Shown one piece after another: positions 9,412 through 19,400 of a stretch of 20,551 bases of DNA; position 1 is the first letter of the stretch; every line of letters begins with the position of its first letter. The translations under genes and the position numbers were made by a program. The DNA lies in assembly GCA_905397405.1 (NCBI GenBank), contig CAJPVJ010000777.1, forward strand, positions 1 to 20,551. The letters are read 5' to 3'. The DNA is from Oppiella nova. Its lineage: Eukaryota > Arthropoda > Arachnida > Sarcoptiformes > Oppiidae. The notes under the pieces were generated by a model. The model was not told the DNA's origin. It worked only from the letters and a program-made list of their open reading frames with translations, and searched no databases.

Positions 9412-9804
9412 TATTTATTATTTTACTTATTTAATATTCTGTGATTTTCAATATTCTAATTATATTATACAAGTACACTACTGTATTATTAAAAGTTTTA
9501 AATTCTTGAAGTGACTTAACTTGTAAATAACCCAATATTAAAGTCTAAACTTTACAAAAATTTCTACTTTTAGATTTAGAGTCTTAAGTATACCGTAATA
9601 CTGAAAGTTTTAATTGTTTGCGCGATTAAAATGTTAAGCATTATTTACAGAATATTAATATGAAAGCCTTACAGAAAACCAATAATAAAAATATAAACAA
9701 ATACTGTATAATAAACGGTTACAGTATCAGTGACAACTTATCACTGATTTAAGTAGAAATTACATAATCGTATGAACAAAAATAAAATTCAATTGTGAGT
9801 TGAA
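9412..9804. other. Intergenic region upstream of tandem copy 3
   Basis: 393 bp of AT-rich sequence holding the 3' UTR of copy 2 (ATTAAA near 9486) and the promoter of copy 3. The TTTGCGCGA element at 9617-9625 is the only distinctive signal. Confidence 0.5.
9617..9625 (+). promoter_or_regulatory. TTTGCGCGA element upstream of tandem copy 3
   Basis: It matches the element before copy 1 in core and in the preceding TTTTAATTGTTTG context. It lies 180 nt before the ATG at 9805. Confidence 0.4.
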
Positions 9805-10547
9805 ATGAATTTTTATTATAAGTCTCGTTTGGTGGTGTCGGCGCTTATATGGAGTGGTAGCTTATGTGAGAAGGAAAGTGAGAAATGTGAGAATGAATAT
9901 ACACTACACCTGGAGCTGTGTGTCAAGAACTATACATACCGTTCCTATCATGGAATCGGACGCCAGAAACCCATTCACAGCCCGTCTTCCGATATCCGCC
10001 CAATTCTGTTGTGCAGCCTTTCAGATCATTTGCGGGGCTTATAATCGGGTAAACATTTAGTTTACATTAAGTTTTCAGGTTTCATTGTATGGTTCTTTCA
10101 GATAAAATCATCTTTATATAAAATTACATTTAATTATAACTATAAATTGTTATAATACAAATATTAATTGTTTGCAAACCTATTATAGTATTGTATTTTT
10201 GACTGTTAATTGTAATTATTTTTATAACTTATTAGAAACTAGAGTGTAATATAGATAAGGATTTGATTCATTTAAATGAACGACATATGCAAAAATTGCG
10301 GGATATTTGCACAAAGTATGGCATTCATGTGAGTGAAGACTATTGTCGAAAACAAGACACTTCCAGATCTGTAGTCAAATCATGTCAGCGTTTTTTGGGC
10401 GAATATTGCACTGATACTGGTACTCCAGCAACACTCAATCTAATAATTAATAAAGCATCCTGTCTCTCATTAAACTCTATGCTAAATATGATTATAATTA
10501 CAAGAGTTGTTGTTTACATATTAACTAATTCCGTACTTTATATCTGA
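9805..10547 (+). pseudogene. Tandem Cys-rich secreted protein, copy 3 (exon 1 frameshifted)
   Basis: Exon 1 (9805-10048, donor AATCGG|GTAAAC) starts with MNFYYKSRLVVSALIW and keeps the first cysteines. It is 244 nt, 17 shorter than copy 2, so the conserved FCCAAFQIICGAYNR block lies in the next frame. The missing stretch aligns just after the LCVKNYT segment (near 9930-9945). Without the shift the reading ends at TAA 10042-10044, short of the splice donor. Exon 2 (10236-10547, acceptor TATTAG, phase 0) is open for 103 codons with YGIHVSEDYC, FLGEYC and a hydrophobic, GPI-type tail. It is probably a pseudogene, or a gene with an unseen alternative splice. The exon 2 tail is longer than in copies 1 and 2. 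Confidence 0.65.
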
Positions 10548-10625
10548 TACATCGATTTTCAATGTGTTCATAACTTATTGATATGTTAAGACAGATAACA
10601 ATTAAAAAGTAAAGAATTAAATTTC

Positions 10626-10647
10626 TTTATTGAATTTAATGAATAAA
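10626..10647. terminator. Interleaved poly(A) signals of convergent genes
   Basis: AATAAA on the plus strand (10642-10647) serves tandem copy 3. AATAAA on the minus strand (10626-10631) serves the GM2A-like gene. The two signals cross, so the convergent 3' UTRs probably overlap. Confidence 0.5.
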
Positions 10648-10791
10648 CAAATATTGTATGATAAATAATAAACAATTAAATGTATGATTATTTTTAAACA
10701 CTTATGATTTTGTTAATTATACACAAAGTTATTAACAATTGACAGGAATTAAATACAATTTATAAAAATTAATGTTATATGAAAACAGTAC

Positions 10792-11457
10792 TTAACCAAA
10801 TGGAGAGACAGGTCCTTCGCCCTCAAGACATGCTATCCTAAGTCCCTGCGGATTGTACCAGGTCCACCTCAGTTTATATACACCCTGATAATTAATTGCA
10901 AACAATTAATAAATCACAAACAACATAACACCTTGCCAACATAATACCTCAGCAAAATAAGATTGAAATGACGTCAACTTGCGCTCCTGTACCCTAACTC
11001 TGAAATGATAACCGACCACTTTCTTGGGGCTCATCGGACAGCCACACGAGCCGTTGCCAAAGGTTTTTGAAAACGTGCAGAAATTATCGTAGTCAGCAAC
11101 TCGACAGATATCGTAATCGCATGAACCAAACTTATTAGCGCAGGGTATCTTAACCTGGATGGGCATGAATAGCATCTTCATGAGCCGCCACACCTCCACT
11201 TTGGACGTCGAGCCGGCTTTTACTTCGTTGAGTATGGTATAGGAGGCGCCGATGGTTAGGTTCCGGAGCCGCATGGGCTCCTGTATGCGCACGTCCTCCC
11301 ACCGCACACTGGCGTTAGTGCCCCCGCAGTCCGACCACTTCAGCAACTTTATGGTCGAGTCGCCACCGACTGGCTGTTGTTGTAGGCCTGACACGAAAAT
11401 CACCAAAACTACAGATAAGATCAGTATTACACACAAATTCACTAATAATTGTGACAT
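10792..11457 (-). CDS. GM2 ganglioside activator-like secreted lipid-binding protein (2 exons, 200 aa)
   Basis: Exon 1 is 10948-11457 (170 codons). Exon 2 is 10792-10884 (30 codons plus TAA). The 63-nt intron (GAG|GTATTATG, acceptor TATCAG) is phase 0. A signal peptide covers about 1-24 (LCVILILSVVLVIFVSG). The body follows the GM2A fold: a WSDCGG start, IKIPCANKFGSCDYDICR, then CGCP, and a last exon with YKLRWTWYNPQGLRIACLEG matching the GM2A end (YRI..S..GKRLGCI). Family knowledge: GM2A-type proteins form a beta-cup that lifts lipids from membranes, in lysosomes of vertebrates; arthropod members are usually secreted. NAS, NLT and NGS sequons are present. It is convergent with the tandem family. 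Confidence 0.88.
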
Positions 11458-12433
11458 TATTTAAGAAATTGTATGATTTCCACTATATTTACAATATAAA
11501 ATATTAAACCACTCTAAACGTTAAGCCTTTTTATAGTCCAATATGTTAGAGTTAATTTGAAAAATAAAATATTTTATATAAAACATACACAATTAAAAAT
11601 TATATGCATTTGTGTTACAATTAATACAAAATGCGATAAAGACCTCCATTTATAAATTGGAGGACAATTCAAATTAATAAATCATCATTTAGTTTTAAAG
11701 TTTAAAACGTTATGTTGTGGAATAAGTATTATATGTGTAACGTAAATAGGTCTCATAAGTTACTTCATAGTTAATACAATATAGTATTTCTATATTTAAT
11801 AAATAAATAATTACTGTAAACAAAATCAAAACAAACAAATAAAATGAATTAATTAACCTGATTAATGTCATAAAATGATATGACAATTAAAGTTGAGTCA
11901 CGATAACCTTAAACCTCTATAAATGACATCTAATTAAAATAACAATTTTCATAAACCTTGAGAATTATACCGTATTTATATTTTATGTTTAACTAAACAT
12001 TAATTGCTATATTTAATTGAATTTATTTTATAACTTTATCATCAAATCATTTGATATCATCTAAACCTTTTCTAATCTCTAAATGAATGTCTAATACATT
12101 GTATACCATTCATGGCTTATAATTAAATTGAGTTAGTCTCCATTCGGGGTTTATAAATGTGTGCGGGGCTTATTACCGGTAATAATAAAAAATTTATAGA
12201 TTTATATCAGTAAGAATTATCCATTTTATTACAACTTTATTATGAATGTTACTATAAATGAAAATTATAACGAACAGATAGTGTTATAAATACAGAATAA
12301 TCAACTTCTAAATTGTTAAATATGAACACATTTTGTGGTTAATGGTAATCAACACTAGATTTATAAAACTTAAATAAAAAATTTATTTAAAAAAAAATAG
12401 CGAACCATTAAATACTGTAATAAAAACATTTGT
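11458..12433. other. AT-rich intergenic region between GM2A-like and LOTUS-Tudor genes
   Basis: No gene is seen. It contains a minus-strand AATAAA at 12382-12387 for the LOTUS-Tudor gene and a perfect 16-bp palindrome at 12170-12185. A small inverted repeat around TATA (CCTCCA...TGGAGG) lies near 11642-11663. The part next to 11457 should hold the GM2A-like promoter. Confidence 0.5.
12382..12387 (-). terminator. Poly(A) signal AATAAA for the LOTUS-Tudor gene
   Basis: TTTATT on the plus strand, about 47 nt below the stop codon at 12434. Confidence 0.45.
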
Positions 12434-13651
12434 CTAATCAATCGGTTTATCGTTGCTTGAAATGACTGCTAATTTCTTGTCGACAAGAATTTGGTGCAAA
12501 AACAGCAAATCAGTTGCATCTATAGATCTGATTCTGTCATAAAATCTGATGAAAACCCTATATCTGTCGCACCGGTAATCAATGAAAGCGCATTCAATGG
12601 GTCCGCTATAACTGTATTCCTCCAGTCTTTTGACCAAATTTACGGCCCATTGAGACCAGTATTGACCACTTTTGCCAAACGGACGGACGGCCGTCAACTG
12701 GACTTTCAATGCCTGCGCCGGCAGTTCACTGAATCTCTTCAACAGTAATCGCATTTCATTGACATTCGCGTCGATCACATCCCCTATGAGTTGACAAACA
12801 ATTCAGATTTGATCTCAAAAGTGGTTAAAAATATTCATTCAAATACCGATGTCTACGAGAAGTAGTCGACAATTATTGCTCTTATCGACCGATAGGATGA
12901 CACATCGGTGCCATTCATCCAGTATTTTACAGTATTTTGTGGCGCAGAGGAGGCCATCAAACAGCAGAAGACTTGGTATGCGATACTTGTGGTCGTTGTC
13001 CGCGTTATCATAACATCTCATTTCGGTTCTCAAGCGATGGTAAGCGTAGTGATGATCGTCGCCGCAGATGTAGACATACATCTCATGTGGATCTTTAATT
13101 AGCATTAGTCTCACGGCACAGAAGTTCAGTTCATTGATAATATTGCCTGAAATAGTGGACAAAAAATAAAACATTTTAATTGTAATCATAAAAATCAAAA
13201 CCAAGTTTCAATTGACAAGAATACCGGAAAGTATTTCTGGCAAACCATTGATGACCACATTGTCTGGGAATCGATACTCAGGTAGTTTATGGCCACAAGA
13301 GATCACGTCATCGGGAGTGTCAGACAATATATCCATCAGTGGATAATCTCTACTGACTTTAATCCCTGATAACCAGTAATAGTATTGATTGCGATCGCAA
13401 TACACATGACTGATCCGATGGTTGTCACGGATCACACGAATCGGATAATTATCGCGCGTAAGACATTCAACCACTTCATCGATGGTCTCGAAGCCCTCCC
13501 TCTTGAGAATCAATTCATACAAGAATTCTTTGTGGAACTCATACCTAATTGAATCCAATTCTAGGCCTTTCTCACGGAATTTATGGCAAACTCTCACAAT
13601 TCTTGAGCCCAGGCATGGGCTCAATGTCTGTCCATTGGCACCGGTATCCAT
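12434..13651 (-). CDS. LOTUS + extended Tudor protein, Tejas/TDRD5-like (3 exons, about 358 aa)
   Basis: Exons are 13225-13651, 12847-13146 and 12434-12783, with 78-nt and 63-nt introns in phase 1 (donors TTTCCG|GTATTC and ATCG|GTATTT; acceptors TATTTCAG and CTCATAG). Residues about 15-85 look like a LOTUS (OST-HTH) domain: YEFHKEFLYELILKREGFET, then IDEVVECL and YPIRVI. Residues about 145-310 match an extended Tudor domain, with MYVYICGDDH, LCATKYCKILDEWHRCVIL, LLLVDIGD, then RFSELPAQALKVQL. Family knowledge: LOTUS-Tudor proteins act in germ granules and the piRNA pathway, binding Vasa and methyl-arginine ligands. The usual DYGN of the Tudor cage reads DIGD, so methyl-arginine binding may be weak. 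An acceptor-like TTAATTTAG just upstream (about 13670) leaves room for an earlier exon. Confidence 0.8.
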
Positions 13652-14201
13652 TCCCTTCAGTCCTGTCACTAAATTAATGAATTAAAGTATTTCCTTAATA
13701 AATATGTAAAATAAAATGTATTGACAGCAGAGCACAGGTATGTTTGACACTCAAATGGTTAGACTTCCATACCGTGTGTGTGTATTGGAGTGCAGTCTCG
13801 CACTCATTGCTAATTGAAAGCAATGTCCACAACACAGGTCTCGAGACCTCATAAGTCACGCGTTGGTCTCGCGCTTCATAACTACGGGTATAACTAGAGT
13901 CCAATTACTTAACTATGATTCAGGGGAACGGTATATCATGTACTCATAGTTGCATAAAAAAGCATAATATTGAATGCAGGTATGGGTTCAGGTGTTCAAT
14001 AGTGGCAAAAGTGAGAAATACTTGCAAAACAAGTGGTTTAGTAGTCAAATAAAGTTTGGGAAAAGTTCTGATGCCTTGCCATCCATATTAGTCAATTTAT
14101 GCACAATATATCTCTGTCATTTAATTAATTCTGAATTAACTCTGTTTTTGAATAACTTTGATTTAATAGTATTTGAAAAAGTCGTGAAAGATATCAAAAA
14201 T
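13652..14201. other. Intergenic region with a cluster of short palindromes
   Basis: No convincing gene. ORFs on both strands are short, start at random and show no domain. Between 13788 and 13849 lie three perfect inverted repeats, and GTCTCG occurs three times (near 13795, 13838 and 13865). The remainder borders the left arm of the lipocalin inverted duplication. Confidence 0.45.
13788..13849. repeat. Cluster of three hairpin/palindrome sequences
   Basis: First, GAGTGC-AGTCTC-GCACTC at 13788-13805. Second, a 7-bp stem (CATTGCT / AGCAATG) with a 7-nt loop at 13805-13825. Third, the perfect 14-bp palindrome AGGTCTCGAGACCT at 13836-13849. The segment is GC-richer than its surroundings. The third resembles a tRNA T-arm or B box, but no cloverleaf can be drawn. 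Confidence 0.7.
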
Positions 14202-15211
14202 ATTAATTGGTATTAAAAAAGCAATTAAAAATATAATTCAATTGTATATAGCTTGTCAAAATTAATACAAAGTTAATCACACAATTTGTTAACATTATGT
14301 CGTATGATACAAATAAAGCTTTGGATAAGCATGGTTTTTTCAAACAATCATAATTAAATGAATACTTACATGGAAAGTGTGTCTAATTTTGTGTAAATAG
14401 CAGTGAATTTAAGTACGAAATACTTATGAAATGTATTGAATCTGAAAAGCATGTGTTTTTCGTAACGTTTTCATTGCATTCAATTCATTCAAGTATTGAA
14501 CCCATACTACAGTAATCTCTGTTTAATAGTTACATTGAATGACAAATACATTTTTATTGCCACTTTTGATATTTTACAAAAGCAAGTCATACTGTATTCA
14601 CTAAATAAACATTGCGAGATATAGTTTGATGGGAAACTTGAAACTAGGTTCATTTTATCAATTTATGAGGTGTATTATCTTAGTCTTGGATACGACTGCA
14701 ACCATATAATCATCAAAATCTTAAAATAGTGGAGTGAAGGACATCCCGGTTTACTGTATTGTACAACAAGTTTGGGGTAAATGTCTACTTATATTAATAG
14801 CTAGACTGTAGGGTGAGGTTACATAACATTGCCTGGTAAGGTATATTTAATACATGTTTCCAATTGCGGGATCAGTTTATTTACATCATATCTGTTTTAA
14901 GCCTATTTAGTTAAAGACTGTACTGTACTGTACTGTATATAGGTACATAATATAATAAGTATACCATATTGTCATGGAAATATATTACAGAACTTTATAA
15001 ATATTGATTTGATATGACTTTCTCATATGATTGGCACAATTAATTATAGATTTCCATCAATAAGTGTATGGACAATAGGTTGTTGAGGGACTGGGAGGGC
15101 GAGGAGGAAATGGTGTAGTGGTAAAGGACAGGACAATAGGTATGACATTGCGTGCGCCAGACATTTAATATAACCACCAATTAGTAAGGAATTGGTTATT
15201 AGAAAATATTA

Positions 15212-15217
15212 TTTATT
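15212..15217 (-). terminator. Poly(A) signal AATAAA for lipocalin copy A
   Basis: TTTATT on the plus strand, about 160 nt below the stop codon at 15377; it is conserved in the other arm. Confidence 0.4.
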
Positions 15218-15376
15218 GGAAAGTACAATTCAAATTATGAAGTTTTTTGCATAATAAATATAATTAAAAAATGTATTCAAAATTAACGATTAAGTTTTGA
15301 TCAAAAAAAATAGTTTAAATGTTAAGCACAATAATAATACAATTCTTGACAAATATTCTGATGAATTGCGAGTCAC

Positions 15377-16253
15377 TTATAGGTTAGTATTACTCCTATC
15401 ATCAGTGCTATCAGTGTTGGGACAGTTGTTTTGGTCGGTCCTGAAGAACAAAAAGGTCGGACTATTCATGGCTGACAGTCTGTTCACCAACAGGTCCACG
15501 ATCTGTGGGTCCAGGATTGGGGTCCGACTCATAATCCATGCGTTTTCTAAGTTCACGAAAAATTTGAATGTTTGATACAAATATAATATAAGATTGAAAT
15601 ACCGATATTAATGGGAACGACAGGCAATGAAGAGCACGAGTAGGTGAGCGCATAGTTTTGATAATCAGTCTCCAATACCCACAGCTTTGATCTACCGGTA
15701 AATCCGGCGACTAATCAATTGAAACAATTCATACAATTATAAAATTACATAAAATTAAAATAAATATATAAAAAGCATACATCGTCTGAACTCTATGTTA
15801 AACTTAGCCGGATCGGTAGCATTTGGTGTGGCCAGGCCTCTGATGTTAATCGGGTAATTGATTCTGAATTATTTAAATTTAAAGTTAAAACAACTGCTTT
15901 TATTAATAAATGTATTACTAATTATAACTTACAATTTATAAACGCCTGAATTGAGCACATTTACGGTGCCGTTAGCGTTGAGCTCATAGTTAGTTGTGAT
16001 ACACTTCTGTCCGGCTTCCCATACATTCGGGTATTTCTGGATTTCATACCATTTGCCCATAAACTGTATTATCATTCATACGAAATAACATAATTTAAGC
16101 AAAATTAAGCACATAATTATAAATAATAATCTAAATCCATACCCTTTCGGGTTCAAAGTTTTGCACTGTCTGTATGTCCGGACAGACCGCCGATACCCTC
16201 ATGAAGTCCGACACACATAATAATAACGCCAAAACACTTAATATGATTTTCAT
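15377..16253 (-). CDS. Apolipoprotein D-type lipocalin, copy A (5 exons, 200 aa)
   Basis: Exons: 16143-16253, 15933-16063, 15781-15863, 15603-15710 and 15377-15546, 603 coding nt in all. Every intron is GT-AG and in phase. A signal peptide covers about 1-22 (MKIILSVLALLLCVSDFMRV). Lipocalin signatures: FMGKWYEIQKYP (GxW motif, W42) opens exon 2, LWVLETDYQNYALTYSC is the second conserved region, and FRTDQNNC is near the end. Sequons NGT and NAT are present. Family knowledge: ApoD/Lazarillo lipocalins are secreted beta-barrels that carry small hydrophobic ligands; the ligand here is unknown. It differs from copy B by only two residues (Asp25 versus Asn, and Ala versus Pro in the N-x-NGT segment). 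It is transcribed away from copy B. Confidence 0.93.
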
Positions 16254-16305
16254 ATTTAGTGAATAACTTTAACAAAACTAATTTGAAAGTAAAAGTTAAG
16301 GCAAA

Positions 16306-18281
16306 AGAAATAAATTATATTTTATACAAATTTAGTGGTTATGACATAATTACTTTGTATTTGTTTTTACTAATAACTCATAGAATTAACATAAGAATAA
16401 TGTTCTTAACATAAATCTGTTACAAAAATTATAAAACTTTTATCCTTGAAATTTTGTTTTCTTATATGAACTTCAATTGTTTTAATGTAACATTTTATTG
16501 GCCACTAATATATAACGTTAAAATTCCTTAATTAGTTGCTAAAAATTTAATCATTAATTCATTACCGTAATAGCTATAATTGTTTACCCATGTAATTAAA
16601 TTTATTTAGTAAAACCAATTAAATACTTTCCATTTATTTTTAAAGTATACCCTATTATAAAGATTTGATATAATGTCTTATTATTTAAAACGACAAATAA
16701 TTAGCATTCAAATTATATATTTATAAAATGTTTTAAAAAATTTTAAATTATATTATTTTATTTGTAAAACATTTGAAAAGATTTATATACTTAGTTTTAC
16801 TAAATTAAGAATAATTTATAAATTCATTAATATTTTTAAATTTTTAATAGTATGATAGGAAGTCATCTACAATCTCATAAAAACAATTTATTTCAAGGAT
16901 TTTATTTCTTAAATATTATTGCTATTTATGTCAATTATACATATTTAATAACATACAAGAGTACAATAGTACTCTGTATAACGAAGTAAACAATATTTCC
17001 ATCTAATTGCAACAAAATAAAAATTAATACATTTTATAACATTTTGGTTTATGAATACTAAAATTGATGGCATTTATTTTATTCTAAAAATGTCAAGTAA
17101 CCTCTTATAACATTTTTTAATTGAAATTCCAGACCAAATCTATTAAATTTGCAAAGGTTATACAATATTTTAAATAATCCTACATCATATGTTTCTGCAA
17201 AAAAAAGTTAATATCTAATCATTGAGTATTCATAAAACTGATTGAATGTTTTTATATAAGATTCTGCGAAAAATGATTAACGATTTATATTTTATAATAT
17301 TTAGGTATGAATTATTAATTAATTTTAATAAAACCACTACTCGTGCATTATATAAAAGGATATAATTTTAAGCGTAAATAATTCGCCAATGAATACAATT
17401 AAACAATATTTGATTTTGTGATGAATAACAAGTTAAACATAAAAAAGCAAATCAAATCAAAACCGTGTTATTGAATACATTTTGAGTACAACTCCATCGT
17501 TATAATCAATTCAAAAGTGAAAGTGAACTCAAAGTTACACGAAAACCTAAATTTCTATTTATTATTGAATAATGAATTCATTAGAAATTTCTCGTTAGAG
17601 ACGAAATCATACATAATATAAAAATTTTTATGTTTTCATTAACTAGAGTCTAGCATTCAGTAATTTAGTTGATTTAAGATAATCTAAAGTAAAATATATC
17701 CAAGTTTTATAATACTCATTGTACTTCAATTATTATTTAATTATAAAATATATATCAAGAATATTTATTATTTTAGGCATTGATTTAATTGATTAGCTAT
17801 TGTTTAAAATATATATATTTGGGATAAAGTTGATCGGAAATTATTGTACTCTATGTACTTATTGAATGTGTTTTTAAATCGATTTGTACACGAATTGACT
17901 GTTATTTGTGACAAAATAAATAGTAATGAATATTTAATTATGTAAACCAAGTGCTCAATCAAGTCAAGGCTACTGTGACTATGAATTGAAATCTAAAAAA
18001 TCATTATCAAAATCACACTTTCTTTCGATGCAATTGTTTCCATTAATAAATCAATTATGTAGTTAAAAATAAAACTTAAACATACAGTGAAAGTGTTTAT
18101 TAGGAAAAGAAGTGTAATTACATTAATTCATGTTTATGTCATTGTAAGGGAACAGTAGACAGTAGGCTAAGGGTGCGAAAGCACCATTCAATCCGTGAAT
18201 CTTGTATTTAAACTAAAGGAGGAGAAGTTTTGTTCATAATTTAGAAAATTCATAACTCATTGCCTGTCAGGTGTCGGAGTG
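16306..18281. other. AT-rich spacer between the inverted arms
   Basis: About 2.0 kb with no ORF of note and no domain. It holds the upstream regions of both divergent lipocalin genes, which are not alike. The last 150 bp (from about 18140) is GC-richer and carries a GGTGC-GAAA-GCACC hairpin at 18172-18185. I see no transposase, terminal repeat or RNA gene. Confidence 0.6.
18172..18185 (+). other. Short hairpin with GAAA tetraloop
   Basis: GGTGC and GCACC form a 5-bp stem closed by a GAAA (GNRA) loop. It lies about 150 nt upstream of the lipocalin B start. The surrounding sequence does not extend the stem, so a structured RNA is not shown. Confidence 0.4.
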
Positions 18282-18333
18282 TTTGCCTTAACTTTTACTT
18301 TCAAATTAGTTTTGTTAAAGTTATTCACTAAAT

Positions 18334-19234
18334 ATGAAAATCATATTAAGTGTTTTGGCGTTATTATTATGTGTGTCGGACTTCATGAGGGTATCGGCGG
18401 TCTGTCCGAACATACAGACAGTGCAAAACTTTGAACCCGAAAGGGTATGGATTTATATTATTATTTATAATTATGTGCTTAATTTTGCTTAAATTATTTT
18501 GTTTTGTATGACTGATAATACAGTTTATGGGCAAATGGTATGAAATCCAGAAATACCCGAATGTATGGGAAGCCGGACAGAAGTGTATCACAACTAACTA
18601 TGAGCTCAACCCTAACGGCACCGTAAATGTGCTCAATTCAGGCGTTTATAAATTGTAAGTTATATTTAGTAATACATTTATTAATAAAAGCAAATTAACT
18701 AACTTTAAATTTAAATAATTCAGAATCAATTACCCGATTAACATCAGAGGCCTGGCCACACCAAATGCTACCGATCCGGCTAAGTTTAACATAGAGTTCA
18801 GACGATGTATGCTTTTTATATATTTATTATAATTTTATGTAATTTTATAATTGTAAGAATTGTTTCAATTGATTAGTCGCCGGATTCACCGGTAGATCAA
18901 AGCTGTGGGTATTGGAGACTGATTATCAAAACTATGCGCTCACCTACTCGTGCTCTTCCCTGCCTGTCGTTCCCATTAATATCGGTATTTTAATCTTATC
19001 TTATATTATATTTGTGTCAAACATTCAGATTTTTATTCATTTTTATATTTTTTCGTGAACTCAGAAAACGCATGGATTATGAGTCGGACCCCAATCCTGG
19101 ACCCACAGATCGTGGACCTGTTGGTGAACAGACTGTCAGCCATGAATAGTCCGACCTTTTTATTCTTCAGGACCGACCAAAACAACTGTCCCAACACTGA
19201 TAGCACTGATGATAGGAGTAATACTAACCTATAA
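18334..19234 (+). CDS. Apolipoprotein D-type lipocalin, copy B (5 exons, 200 aa)
   Basis: Exons: 18334-18444, 18524-18654, 18724-18806, 18877-18984 and 19065-19234. All have the same lengths as in copy A and the phases join. The protein has the same signal peptide, GxW motif (FMGKWYEI), TDY motif and C-terminal tail. Six coding bases differ between copies; four are silent and two change a residue (Asn25 and Pro in NPNGT). Intron 4 is 80 nt here and 56 nt in copy A. Both copies look functional, with no stop or splice lesion. The shared sequence upstream of the ATG is only about 52 bp, so this copy has its own promoter. Confidence 0.93.
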
Positions 19235-19394
19235 GTGACTCGCAATTCATCAGAATATTTGACAAGAGTTGTATTATTATTGTGCTTAACATTTAAACTA
19301 TTTTTTTGTGAAAAACTTAATCGTTAATTTTGAATACATTTTTTAATTATATTTATTATGCAAAAAAAACTTCATAATTTGAATTGTATTTTCC

Positions 19395-19400
19395 AATAAA
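19395..19400 (+). terminator. Poly(A) signal AATAAA for lipocalin copy B
   Basis: AATAAA about 160 nt below the stop codon, the mirror of the signal after copy A. Confidence 0.4.

Larger units (their letters stand above)
14202..16305. repeat. Left arm of a large inverted duplication
   Basis: This segment aligns, reversed, with 18282-20423 over its whole length. It covers the lipocalin gene, its introns and about 1.2 kb of 3' flank. The outer edge is at ATTAATTGGTATT (14202) and the inner edge at GGCAAA (16300-16305). Differences are scattered substitutions and small indels, including an (ACTGT)4 run at 14917-14936 that is shorter in the other arm. By eye the non-coding identity is around 90 percent. 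Confidence 0.92.

Noticed and set aside
13974-14216. Plus-strand ORF of 80 codons next to the left arm
   Set aside because: AT-driven composition, no signal peptide or motif, and it crosses the duplication edge without a counterpart.
15105-15135. tRNA A-box-like sequence TGGTGTAGTGGTAA in both inverted arms
   Set aside because: No B box at the expected distance and no cloverleaf; not called a tRNA or SINE.
15297-15575. ORFs antisense to lipocalin exon 5, repeated on the minus strand at 19033-19245
   Set aside because: They are conserved only because the exon is duplicated; the sense strand encodes the lipocalin C-terminus with correct splice sites.
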